Source of the DNA: Mytilus galloprovincialis
Lineage: Eukaryota; Mollusca; Bivalvia; Mytilida; Mytilidae
Assembly: GCF_965363235.1 (NCBI RefSeq)
Contig: NC_134849.1
Location: forward strand, 47,314,122 to 47,378,121
Length of the DNA: 64,000 bases
Direction of reading: 5' to 3'
Below the pieces are notes generated by a model. It was not told the DNA's origin. It saw only the letters and a list, made by a program, of their open reading frames with translations, and ran no database searches. This document shows, piece after piece, positions 12,060 to 24,600 of this stretch (positions are counted from its first letter, which is position 1; each line of letters opens with the position of its first letter). Both the position numbers and the translations under genes were made by a program.

Positions 12060-15000
12060 TATCTTTATGCCAAGCTGGCTGTCCATACACATTTAAGTTA
12101 CATGGAGATTACTGTTACAGAATATTTAGTAAAGTTAGGGCGTCTTGGTTTGAAGCAAAGGTAAATTGATAATATGGGTAACAAGACATTTCGACACCCA
12201 GACAAAACGGCACCCAAGTCCGAAGACATTTTGGCATTCATTTTGGACATTTGTCTGGGTACCGAACTGTCTAGAATTCCGCAATATTCCCTGAACCAAC
12301 TTAATTTCGCAAACACATTCATTGGTTTTACCTTTTTCTATCTGAGATCGCAGATATTATTGTTTGCGATTATCTTAAAATCTGTATATATATTTATATA
12401 TGAGACGATCAAAGGTTGAACAATTTGCGACGATGAATAATCTCGGTATCGTTCCACTTGCAAAAATATTTCATTTTACAGTATATGTCAGGGAGATTTG
12501 TTTCAATGTTATGGCTCATAATGAACATTCACTGAATTTGCACACAATTTTGTAAAATAACTGGTAAATATGTATATCCCATATGTCATGATTACTAAGT
12601 TTATTATTTTATTTGATGATCCCATGATCTTCGCCTGTTTCTTTTTTTCTTTTGTGCATAATTGGTGATGTACCAGTTACGAAATATTGTTTAGATTATT
12701 TTCATTTGTGCATATAAAAAACACGTTAAAGGTTAAATTCCAAAAATACCAAACTCCAAGGAAAATTTAAAACGGAAAGTCCCTAATCAAAACAAATGGC
12801 AAAATCAAATGCTCAAATGCATTAAACGAATAGATAACAACTGTCATATTTCTGACCTAGTACTGACATTGTCTGATGTAGAAAATGGTGGAATAAAACA
12901 ATAACAAAAAATGCACAACACAACAGTTACTTGTGCTATTTCACATGTATAAGTGTTTATAAATGATCCATATTTACAGACATATTGCAATGTTGCTGGT
13001 GGTGATTTAGCAACTATAGAAAGCAAAGAGGAGGAATTATATATTGAGAGTGAATTACGAAAGGAACACGGGAATGGTATGGAATTGTTCTTTTTACATT
13101 TTTTATACATATCATTAAATTTTAAAAAACGAGATTTACAGTTTGTTTTTCGCTTTTTATTGAAGACAAGTTTAATTAATTCAAAGCTTCTAGACTTGTT
13201 CAGTAAAAGCAGGAACAAGTTATTATGTACTCTTTCTGGCAACATATTATAGTTATTGTTTAATTAGAGATCAATATCATATAATGGTGGTGAAATAAGC
13301 TGTACGGTTTTTTATGCCACACCTACGATAGTAGAGGGGCATTATGTTTTCTGATCTGTGTGTGCGTCCGTCTGTCCGTTCGTCCGTCTGTCCCGCTTCA
13401 GGTTAAAGTTTTTGTTCAAGGTAGTTTTTGATAAAGTTGAAGTCCAATCAACTTGCAACTTAGTACGCATGTTCCCCATGATAGATCTTTCTAATTTTGA
13501 TGTCAAATTAAAAGTTTTTATTCCTATTTCACGGTCCATTGAACGTAGAAAATGATAGTGCAAAGTTCAGGTTAAAGTTTTGGTTAAAGTTTTTGGTCAA
13601 GGTGGTTTTTGATGAAGTTCAAGTCACACCAACTTGATACTTAGTACACATTTTCCCTATGATATGACCTTTCTTATTTTCATTTCAAACTAAAGTTTTG
13701 ACCCCAATTTCACGGTCAAATGAACATAGAAAATGATAGTGTGAGTGGGGCATTCGTGTACTATGGACACATTCTTTTTTTCAAAAAGGTGTACAAGTAA
13801 AAAAGGTATTGTTCAAATCGATTGATCGGTGGGTGTTTAATGTTAAAGAGCGTCAACTGAATACTTATTTAGGGCAATATATGACATTTAAATGAGACAT
13901 ACAAATGCATTGCTACCAACATGCTTTCATGAATCGTATGTCCAAAAAGAGATGGGGTTTGATGTCTGAACACATATCAAATAATGTATAGCGACGTATA
14001 AATACACGATCATACTTGTAGATAACTATTTTTTGGTAATTTTCTTACGGACTACTCGTAAAGAACATGCCTTTTGAATGTGATATCCAAATATTTCATT
14101 CTGGTTTTTTTTATGAAAGTGTCGGCCGGTACACCTGAAAATTACTGGTTAGATGGTAGTGATATTTTGACTGAAGGTGAATGGCGATGGATGTCAGAAG
14201 AAGGCGAAAGTCGTCTTATCACAGGATATACGTATGTAATTTTAAATATCTTTAAAGGTGTATCTGTTCTTTATTGACTCTTGTAACAAGATAACACAAA
14301 AAAGTTTCTTTTGAGCACAAAAAACTGTTAAGTGTATTGTTAAAACAAACATGTTTAAGTTGTGTATAAGATGTCTTTCAATCAACATTTTAGCGTTTGT
14401 GTAGTTCGCATTATTAGAATTTTTTTTTTTTTTACTTTTTCATTAAACAATGACATTTTTTGTCAAAATGGTGAACAAATTTGCAACAAAATAAAACTGT
14501 GATTCTTGACAAAACTTTAGGAGATGGGCACCAGGACAACCAGACAATGCAGGAACACAGGAACATTGTCTAGAAATACGATACACGTTTGGCGTTCTGT
14601 GGAATGATTATCAATGTCAAGTTCAACAGAACTTCATATGCAAGTCATCGTAAGTAAACAAATATAGTCTAAAACAGAAACGTTTCCACTACCGAGTCCA
14701 TACATGGCTAACTTTTCCATGTCACGGCCGATGTACATATAGACTTCCATTTGTTGTATGTATTAAAGAAGTCTCGGTCTAACATGGATATAACAATTAT
14801 ATTGGTTTATTTGCATAGTAACATTATGCCTATAATCAGTTATGGAAATATAAATACATTATAGTCCATAGTCCCGTACCAAAGTAATAGTAGGCTTCAC
14901 ATCTTCATTTTGTGAGTTATAAAAGAAAGGCTAAAGATACCAAAGGGGCATTTAAACTCATGAGTCGAAAATTAACTTGACAACGTCATGGCTTAAAAGA

Positions 15001-15411
15001 AAAAAAAGACAAGCAACAGTACACAAAACGCAACATAAACAAAACTAACAACTGAGCAACACAAACTCTACAATATAAACTGGATGGTATCTCATGTGCT
15101 CAAAAAGGGTAAGCATTTCCTGCTCCACATGTGGCGACTGTCGTGTTGCTGATGCTCATCTCTTTTGTAGTATTACAACAATTTTCCATTTGTTAACAGG
15201 CATCAATCTAGAATGGTCATAGTGACACTACCTAATTTTAAACTTGATCTGTTGAAAGTTTTAAACTGGTCCCTAATTGTGTTAATAGTTTTTCTGTGTG
15301 TGAACGTTTTTTTTTACAATTCTTCTTTTTTTTATACAATGTAATTCACTGATTTAAATGACCTTTTATCTATTTTTTAGAAATGGCTTTGAGACTGGTA
15401 TAATTGGGTAG
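12060..15411 (+). CDS. C-type lectin-domain protein, five exons seen
   Basis: Exons at 12060-12160, 12980-13076, 14120-14231, 14521-14649 and 15381-15411 all have GT-AG borders and keep one frame to a stop (…SSNGFETGIIG). They encode a complete C-type lectin fold: 'CPYTFKLHGDYCYRIF', 'ASWFEAKTYC', 'GGDLATIESKEEE', 'NYWLDGSD', 'EWRWMSEEG', 'RWAPGQPDNAG', 'LWNDYQCQ' and 'NFICKS'. The calcium and sugar site is intact: QPD, usually linked to galactose-type binding, and WND. The likely role is a secreted or surface sugar-binding protein in immunity or feeding. The first exon needs one carried base; the signal exon at 4086-4140 provides exactly that, giving a 174-residue protein, but a nearer unseen exon could serve instead. 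Exon 3 has a weak acceptor (atgaaag). A poly(A) signal lies at 15433-15438. Confidence 0.85.
12735..12900 (+). repeat. Fragment of a dispersed mussel repeat in lectin intron 1
   Basis: 'ggaaagtccctaatcaaaac', 'caaatggcaaaatcaaatgc', 'gataacaactgtcatatttc' and 'gtagaaaatggtgga' follow in order. The same order occurs at 47985-48250 and 55358-55450, and on the other strand at 43790-43960 and 51060-51330. Non-coding. Confidence 0.7.
13300..13790 (+). repeat. Dispersed repeat with two internal units in lectin intron 2
   Basis: Starts with a 'gtccgtctgtccgttcgtcc' tract, then two related units of about 200 bp (13400-13560 and 13565-13745). Each holds 'ggttaaagtttttg', 'caaggt', 'gaagtc', 'caacttg', 'cacggtc' and 'gaaaatgatagtg'. 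The complementary copy is at about 19290-19540. A common mollusc repeat with no protein evidence. Confidence 0.7.
14925..15180 (+). repeat. Dispersed mussel repeat in the last lectin intron
   Basis: Contains 'ccaaaggggcatttaaactc', 'atgagtcgaaaatta', 'aacaactgagcaacacaaac' and 'ctgctccacatgtggc' in order. The same order occurs at about 47120-47330. Non-coding. Confidence 0.7.
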
Positions 15412-15432
15412 AACAGATCTAAGATCACTATT

Positions 15433-15438
15433 AATAAA
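15433..15438 (+). terminator. Poly(A) signal AATAAA of the lectin gene
   Basis: AATAAA lies 22 nt after the stop codon of the C-type lectin gene. It is the first canonical signal and implies a very short 3' UTR. Confidence 0.55.
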
Positions 15439-15439
15439 G

Positions 15440-17270
15440 CAGATATAACCAATATAAACACTTGTGTGCAGACTTTCATTTTTCTTTCTCATGCTCTTGT
15501 TTATAAGCTTGAAAAGAGACTCTAAATATAACTAATCCTTTGAAGGTCATTATACTTATTTTTGCTAAGAAAAGTATATAATTGTTGTGATATCAAAGGC
15601 CACATCCTATGCAGGACATTGCACTTATGTTTGCTAGGAAAATTATACTTGATGTGATATCAATTCAATGGCTGCAGTGACACTATTCAAATAAAAGTAT
15701 ACATTCTTCATGCTCCATATTGCCATGAGCTTGAGGCAAATAATTCCTTTCACTTTGGTAATGACAAATCGTTTCAGTAAGTTTTGTAATAATCATTGAT
15801 TCTGATTTATATAGGTATGTAAAAGTAGTGTAAATGAAAAGAAGTAAAATGTTTATTTTGTCTTTAAAAATATCTTTAAAAACTTAAAATATCAGTCATG
15901 AAGTACTATCGCAGTGATTTTGCTAGCGCTCGTCACTTTCGTATTTTACGAAAGGGTTTTCTCATTGACGAAAGTATTTCAAATCAATTTCGTCACTTTA
16001 ATTTTTAAAGTGTAAAAAAAATTTCGCAATAAAAACTATAAATCTACCTGTCTTCATGTTTTTGACAAGTTTATGACCTCCGGGTAATTAACATTTTCAA
16101 CAGGTGTTACAAGTTGTGATTACAACTAATCCGCTTATCGCCATCAGATGGGTCACTTATCCGTAATTTATTAATTAACCCCATAATTGAATGACCATCA
16201 TAATTATTTCCCCAGGAAAATCAGTCAGTCGGCATTTCAACAAAAAAAAAAAAACCAGGAGTATAATTTCGTCATTTAATCAAAAATGTAACAACCCGGA
16301 CAGTTCGCATTTGAATTTTAATATTTCCCAAACGATCACAATCTGAAGTTAGTTTGTCGTAGATTCGTCATTCGAAGGCATTTTCGTCATATTTGATTTA
16401 AATTTTCATCAAAAACTTTCGACAATTTCCATTTAAAAAGAACTTTCATGTGTTTATTCAAAAAGTTCACGAGAAATGTTTTAAACAGGTGCTTCCTGTA
16501 TTGTGTTCTACGCATGCGTGAAAGTATCCTTTTGACTATTTATAGACATTTAAAAAAAACGTAAAATACGAAATCATTTAGAATCAATTAAACGAGAGAC
16601 AAATATATATCTCTTACTAAAGGAATTTAAATCGAAAAATAATAATTTCCCGATGAATCCGGACTCGTTTTGAATTTATTATCCACGTGTCACTTCCCGT
16701 TTTCGTTTTATTTTAAAACCGAAAGTAGTAAACGTGATCTATTGTTGATTTGTTTACAACCTCCTTTCAGTCATTATAATCGTTCCAAAAAGGATATAAT
16801 ACATTTCCAACTTGATAGAAATGATATCCAAATATCGACTTAGACGTTTTATAAGGATAATGATTATGCAGTGAAATAATCATTGCACATTAATTTCTGC
16901 TGTGATTCCTTGTTTAAAAAAAATAGAATCCAACTTTTGTTGTTCAGGAATGACCCCTGGAATAAACTGAAGAGAAATTGTGAACTAAATTTGTGGATTC
17001 CATGTCAGAATCTTTCATAATAATGGCCAATACAGTCAAATCATACAATAACTGCCAATCATGCTGGTGCCTCAATCCCTTAAAATCTGACCAAGTCAAA
17101 AGATGAAGCTAGTAATATACATCATTGTTCTATTGCTTATACACAAAATAAGGTTGATTTTAATAACGCGCAAAAGTGACTAAAGCCCTCAAAATCCTAG
17201 CTTAAACCCTGACTATCGTATAAAATTATGGTGGAATATTGCATTTGTAAAATAAAATTGAGAATTGAGG
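15440..17270. other. Gene-free stretch between lectin and repeats
   Basis: No supported gene. About 15530-15680 holds two diverged copies of a short unit ('ggtcattatacttatttttg' and 'ggacattgcacttatgtttg', each followed by 'gaaaa..tat' and 'gtgatatcaa'). About 15915-16450 has several 'ttcgtca' motifs but no frame. Confidence 0.45.
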
Positions 17271-17274
17271 CAGA

Positions 17275-17545
17275 AGGTCAACAAAAGGTCTTCAATGCAG
17301 CGAGAAACTCCTGCACCCGGAGGTGTCCTTCAGCTGGCCCCTAAACAAATATCTATACTTGTTCAGTGATAAAGGACGTCATACTTAACTACGAATAATA
17401 CACAAAAAAACTAAAATTAAAAATTATACAAGGCTTACAAAGGCCAGAGGCTCCTAACTTGGGACAGGCGTAAAAATGCCCTTCTTAGGACATAACAAAA
17501 ATGAGATGTGGAATGGTTGCCAATAAGACAACTAACCACTAGAGA
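17275..17545 (+). repeat. Dispersed mussel repeat
   Basis: Contains 'ggtcttcaatgcagcgagaa', 'cacccggaggtgtccttcag', 'aaggccagaggctcctaact' and 'tgagatgtggaatggttgcc' in order, the signature of a very common repeat in mussel DNA. Related ends lie at 19080, 21040, 31190 and 62560. Non-coding. Confidence 0.65.
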
Positions 17546-17689
17546 ACAAGGAACAAGTAGGTAAACTACTATTTGGCATTGCACAACCTTCATGCTTGTA
17601 GATACTCATTTGTAGGCATGACAGGTACAAACAGTATAAAGAATAAAGTTCAATTTTAAAATTCTCAATGTCATTTACGAAATTAAAGA

Positions 17690-18130
17690 AAATCAAAAGG
17701 ATGTTTACATAAACTGGGAAAAAAACCTTTTTTAATGAATCAACCTTACATAACTTGCAAATGTAAAATCTAAAATTTAAATAAATTCTAAATGGAGCTT
17801 AATATATCAATAGATATACAAATCACCAAAGTTTCATGAGAACTGCTGTAAGCATTTTTGAGTTATTGTCCGAAAACTGGAAGATCCCTGTTTTTTATGA
17901 ATAATACCCTGTAACTTAGAAACGTAAAATCTCAAATTTATAAAAAGGGAAAGGGAGCTCATGTCAATAGATATACATAATTCATCAAAATTTCTTGCAA
18001 GTTAGTGAAAGCATTCTTGAGTTATTGTCTGAAAACTTGAATATCCCTCCTTTTTAATGAAAAAAACCCACAACGAGTAAATGTAAAATCTAAAATTAAT
18101 GATCAGAAGAAAGGGAGCTCACATCAATAG
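17690..18130. repeat. Tandem repeat, unit about 150 bp, three copies
   Basis: Three units each contain 'catttttgagttattgtc' or a variant, 'aaaact', 'tcccc' or 'tccct', 'taatgaa', 'gtaaaatctaaaa' and 'gggagctcat' with 'atcaatagatatac'. Units begin near 17690, 17845 and 18000. The array runs into a fragment of the 'gggacagttaaactcataaa' mussel repeat at 18136-18200. Confidence 0.65.
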
Positions 18131-18636
18131 ATATAAAAGAGGGACGAAAGATAACAAAGGGACAGTTAAACTCATAAATCTAAAACAAACTGACAACGCC
18201 AAACAATTCACTATAGTTTTATGCAAATTGGTAAAAGCATTTTTAATGTTAATGTCAGACATATTCATGAGGGACAGACAGATGGATGGACAACAGTATA
18301 CTATAATATGTCCCGTAATAGGGCGTATAAAAAATCTTAAAGAAAAATCACTTTAAAATTTTATCACAGATATTTTTGGCTGATTAAAATTTTATCTGAC
18401 AATTTCTCTGTTTCATGATTGTCATATGATGTATCCATGTTATATTACATATTTGACAAATAGTTCTTAACTACACCAGAATTCTTTTCTTCATCATGTT
18501 CATAACTTTTCCAACAATGAAGCCATCCAGCAATCAACAGAGTGATAATCCATTCAACACTGTGAAATAAACACTTATGATGTGGAGCTGGTATAAAACA
18601 CAACCTGATGAATTATATGCTGGATTGTGGTATCCA

Positions 18637-21600
18637 TCAGCAAAATGATTTACATAACACTACAGTATGGTCCACTCCACATTGTATACTATGAGTCTCT
18701 GCTGGTATGGATACCTGCAAAATAAGTTAATTTTCAAAACAATAAGAAAAAATCTTTATTTTAGCATAGATTTACATTACTGGAAAACACAATTGTCATT
18801 CAATGGGCTTCCACCAGAGGCAAAATAATCTTCACACAAGGTTACAGTACAAACATTAACTAAATTTCTCATTTGCTAGTAAAAAAATAACTTTATTCAT
18901 AATTTGAACAAACATAAATCTTAAAATTAATTGAATATATGATATTAATCACAGTAGGCATAATTTTTGTGCAACCAACTGTAGCCTTTATAGTTATCCT
19001 TTGTTGGAATAATTAAATTTTAGAATCTTTTGTTGCCAATGTAGGGAAAATTCCTCAATTCTCATGGATTATCAGCACTAGTTGGTTAATCACTTTATAG
19101 CTGACTATGCGGTATGGGCTTTGCTCATTGTTGAAGGCCATACGGTGACCTATATTTGTTAATGTCTGTGTCATTTTGGTCTTTTGTGGATAGTTGTCTC
19201 ATTGGCAATCATACCACATCTTCTTTTTTATATTACCATGTTTACTATGGCCAAAGAATTGCCAAAAAATATATGTAACAAGATTGTGTCCAGAGTACAC
19301 ATATGCCCCATCTGTACTATCATTTTCTATGTTCAGTGGACCATGAAATTAGGGTAGAAACTCTAATTTGGCACTAAAATTGGAAAGATCATATCATAGG
19401 GAATATGTGTGCTAAGTTTCAAGTTGAGTGGACTTCAACTTCATCAAAAACTACCTCAACAAAAAATGTTTCACCTGAAGCAGGACAGACAGACAAAGGA
19501 ATAGACAAAAGGACAGACGAACGGACAAATGGACATCCAACAATTATCCACTGAGTTATGATTTGTCTTTAAAAATTGTCAGAGTCATGAAAATAAATCT
19601 TCTGTATTGAACTTGGTATACATATACACAGTATTTTTTTCTCTTTCTATCTTTCCGTGATCTTTCCATGCAATAGTTTTTTTCATAATTTTTTTCTATG
19701 ATTCATATTGTCCTATGCTTTTCATATGAAATGGATATAATGAGAACACAATATTCCTTAATTAAGGATTTGAGTGTTCTCCCTTTAAAGATAGTTTAAG
19801 TTGTGATCCAAAATATTTGTACAATAATGTTTCATGGGGTAACAATTAAACAAAAGTCATCATTATATAACTAAACATGAGCACTTCTATAGACTTCCCA
19901 TAGAAATCTAAATAGAGATTTTACAGGTTCAATTATCATATCAGCGAAGCAAAAAGAAGAGTTTTGTTGAAAACAAGTGAAAAAGATATTCATACCCACC
20001 TTTAATGGAAAATACTGATCTCTCTGAATGCCAAGACCTAAACATCCATGTTTATCTTTGCCCCATGTGTATACAGATCCATTATCTAAACAATTCAAAA
20101 AGGTCAACTACATATAAATATGTTTTGACTATGTAAACAGTATTTGCATTTTGATATAACTATTTCATATTATTCAGTGATATAAATCTATGAAAAAAAA
20201 ATTTCAAATCATGTAAGAGCTCGAAGGGCCAAGTGAGCTTTTCTCATCACTTGGGTTCCGTCGTCGTCCATCGTCATTTACTTTTACAAAAATCTTCTCC
20301 TCTGAAACTGCTGGGCCAAATTGAACCAAACTTGGCCATAATCATTATTGGGGTATCTAGTTTAAAAAATGTTGTCCGGTGACCAGGCCAACCAACCAAG
20401 ATGGCTGCCATGGCTAAAAATAGAACATAGGGATAAAATGCAGTTTTTGGCTTAAATCTCAAAAATCAAAGCATTTATAGCAAATCTGACATAGGTTAAA
20501 TTGTTTATTAGGTCAAGATCTATCTACCCTGAAATTTTCAGACCAATCGGGCAACAGTTGTTAGGTTGCTGCCCCTGAATTGGTAATTTTAAGGAAATTT
20601 TAACTTTTTTGGTTATTATCTTGAATATTATTATAGATAGAGATAAACTGTAAACTGCAATAATGTACAGCAAAGAAGGACCTAAAATAAGTCAACATGA
20701 CCAAAATGTCATGTTGACCCCTAAGGAGGTATTGCCCTTTATAGTAAATTTTTAACAATTTTCATAAAATTTCTAAATTTTTACTATCATTTTCCACTGT
20801 AACTACTGGGCCAAGTTCATTATAGATAGAGATAATTGTAAGCAGCAAGAATGTTCAGTAAAGTAAGATCTACAAACACATCACCATCACCAAAACACAA
20901 TTTTGTCTTGAATCCATCTGTGTCCTTTGTTAAATATTCACATAGACAAAGGTGAGCGACACATGCTCTTTAGAGCCCCTAGTTTAATATAAATAAGGCT
21001 GTTAGTTTTCTCGTTTAAATTCTTTTACATTGTCATATGGGGGCCTTTTATAGCTGACTATGCGGTATGGGCTTTGCTTATTGTTGAAGGTCTTACGGTG
21101 ACCTATAGTTGTTAATGTATGTGTCATTTTGGTCTCTTGTGGACAGTTGTCTCATTGGCAATCATACCACATCTTCTTTTTTATATTGTAAACAAATTTT
21201 ATCCAAACCATGAAATCAACTACCAGGAAGTTTTCCTCAGGCCATGAAAATAAGTACCCACAAAGATAAATGAATCCACAGTATATTGAAGCATAACCTA
21301 CTTGTGAGTGCCACAAAGTGATGAAGGCCACATACAACATCTATAACTAATACATCTGGTTCTAACTCGTTACAACCAAACAATGGAGGAGGAATCATTT
21401 CTGGTTCTGATGTGGATTCTAACTTTGGACCTTTACCAAGTATACCATAACCCCATACAAATAGTTCTCCTTTAGCTGAAAGTAAACAAACATTTATATC
21501 TCTTTACCAAGAACCCCATAAAATTTTTTCTCCTTTACCTTAAAATAAACAAACATTCAAATATGTTTGGGTATACAACATGCATAAATGCTTGATAGAT

Positions 21601-24600
21601 GATGGATTTCATGAAATGTGCATCCTTAGTTTCTAGCAATTATTTTTCATATCACTCTACTGTGCTGAAAAGGAAATTATCAGTCAGTAAGATTAAGGAT
21701 GTACACCTCTGAAGAGCCAAAAATTTCTAGAATTAAACTTTTTTTCTTAAACTGATTTTTGGATTAACAAGACTGTAACAAAATAATTGGAGAAGAAAAA
21801 ATCATATGGTGGTGCACTTCTTTTTTTGCTACGACCCTTTGAAAATGCCCAATTTTGATGATTTTCCCATTTTTCATCGATTTTTACCTTTTTTTGGGCT
21901 ATTATCGTGAAAAAAATCACAGTTCCACAATTAAACTTTTTTTCATACTTTGTATAAAGATGAAGTGGACCAATCTGAATATATTTTACTTAAAAAAACT
22001 ACAGGTAGGTGTTAATATAAGAAAGTTTTATCATATTTTGACGCTTTTTTGTGTAAAATTTACCATGCTGTCAATTTTGTATTTTTGTGATTTTTCTCAG
22101 TTTTAAGATCAAAATGCATATTATTTCAACTTTTTTGTTATAAATAAAAAAAAAAAATACATATCTTAGAAATTTGAAAAGACCAAAATGATATGGAATG
22201 TACATGATTCTTGTAAAATCATTTTTTGTATCCCTCACCCATTTTCTCAAAATTTTGGCTAAAAATACTGACTTGATTGGTCTTAAAATTTGAAAACTGG
22301 ATTACTCAAAAACCATTCATTGTAAATACACATTTTTTTCACAGAGTTATGTTAGGTTACAATTTTTTTAAATTCATTTATATTTTCCACTTATATCACA
22401 TGTTTTCGAAATCATTCAAGAACGAGATTTCAACGAGACTGAACGAGACTGAAAAGTCAGAAGAATACATCCTTAAAGGAAAATTTATTTCTGTTCAGTT
22501 ATATTTGGATTTTCCCTGATTAATTTCTATCTTTAGTAACTGTGGAACAGGTGTGTAGAACAAGTTTGAAGGACTAGTTTGATTAGTACCTATATATAAG
22601 TCTTTAGTTAGTACTGAATGGGCATTTCTTAGGCGGGAATACCGGTGGGGTTCTATAGTCATATATAAGTCTGATACTAGAATAACATGTATCGAGGTGC
22701 TCTCCGTAACCTTTAAGTACAACGCGTTCTGCATAGTATATTATTTACATTATTTTATAATTGATTTAGTGTAGAATCACCGTGTATCATCGTACAGTGG
22801 ATATAGGTACTAACCAAGCGGGCGTGAGCGATTTTGATCTTACACGGTAACGAAAATCTTTGTTTTGTTCACATAATATCTATGTGTACTTCAATCTAAA
22901 CATAATTGTTGTTTTAAGAAATGATTTGGTCGTAGGTTGGTGATTAGAGATGTCTCATAATTTTCCCAAAACAACAGGGATTACTAAAACATTGCAAAAG
23001 CGTGTGCAAATACTTGTCAAAGAAGGTGGCCCTCGTCTCATCCAATATAATTCTATATTCATTGCAACTCTTTTTCTGATAAAAGGTCAATGTGTGTGTG
23101 TAATAAGTATAGCTGTTTCAATAATTGGCATTGAAATCTTTCATGCATATGTTATTTTTCGATATTCTATCCCTAAAAAAGCGTTGTGTACGGTGTTTTG
23201 CTGACCACATAAATCCTTATGTACGGTGCATAGTTAAGTTGTTGTACACCGTACACAAAAACTTTATTTTCATACTCGTTTATTACCCAAAATGTTTCAA
23301 GGAATGAGTAATCACAGGTAGGTTTATGATTGGTAACTATTACTTTTGCCCTGTATTAGGTTTCTTTCAGATAAAACATGTAAATGTCTCGACAACTGTA
23401 TCGAAATTGAAAGTTGGTGTTGACATTCACAACTATTAGCGCATGTACAAGTTAATTGTTCTTATTAGAATATTAAAGTTGTTTTATGAATAGAAAAAAT
23501 CGAGGCGAAAATTATTTGGGAGCAGGAATTTCAAATGTTGAGAAATGTACATTGAATATTGATAATGCAAAACAAAGATTTTCGTTACCGTGTAAGGTCA
23601 AAATCGATCATGCCCGCTTGGTTAGTACCTATATCCGGTGTACTGATGATACACGGTGAGAATAGCTAGATGTGTATATGTGTATATGTTGAGAGATATT
23701 TGTAATGCTTTATTATCTTTATTAAATGTTGTATCGCACAGAAAATAATAAGTAAATGCAAGCAAACCAAGTCTAGATTTTGACTTGCCTCTTATTTAGC
23801 CATGTAGATAGATTAGAAATATTTTAAATTCTGACAAATTTCTAAGGGTCAATTTAAATTTCGCAAATAGCGATAGTCCTTTATATAACACATAATAGGT
23901 ATAAAGGGAAAAAAATAATTTCAGAGCCTGTGAACCAAAACTTGTTCAGATAGGCTTAGCAATTTTAAATAAATCAAATATTTTTTATAAAACATTTATA
24001 GAAAAGTTATAAATATGGTTCAACTGAAATTGATGGATAAAGTGGTTTGGTAATATTATCAGAGATAATTAAGAAACAAAACAGCTTTAGGATCATTATT
24101 TGTGTGTGTGTTTTTCGTGCTGGTTTTATTTTATTTTTATTTTATGGACGCACAGACTGGAAAACATAATACCTATAAATCGGGCACTAAAAGAGAAAAT
24201 AATTAATATAATAACAAAATGTTATCAATATCTTTGATAGAAATTTGTCAACAATGAATTAGAAAAAAAAAAGAATGAGGGATTTTTTTAGAATTTTGGG
24301 AAATCCCTTTTTCTATTTTTAAGTTATCCATAATAGTGAACTTACTATTGACTATTGCACATTTTGATCCAGCAGAAGCTGCTTTTATAATTTTCCCACA
24401 ATGCTTCAGTGGTAAATACTTTGGTATGTTAATCTGTGTCTGATCGGTAACTATTGACAACTGGTTGTACTCTGAATTCCCCCATGCAAACACATCCCCC
24501 TCCTCAGACAATGCTAACACACAATCCCCAGTTGATGCTATTTGAGTAATCTTAACTCCCTCTATCCCTCCTCTTATCTTGGTTGGTTGAGAAGTTGTTC

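Noticed and set aside
12098-12419. Overlapping open frames on both strands at 12098-12419
   Set aside because: They run across the first lectin exon and its intron; the lectin frame has splice borders and family motifs, these do not.
13342-13563. Open frames on both strands over 13342-13563
   Set aside because: They are products of the dispersed repeat with the (gtccgtct) tract, also present inverted at 19290-19540.
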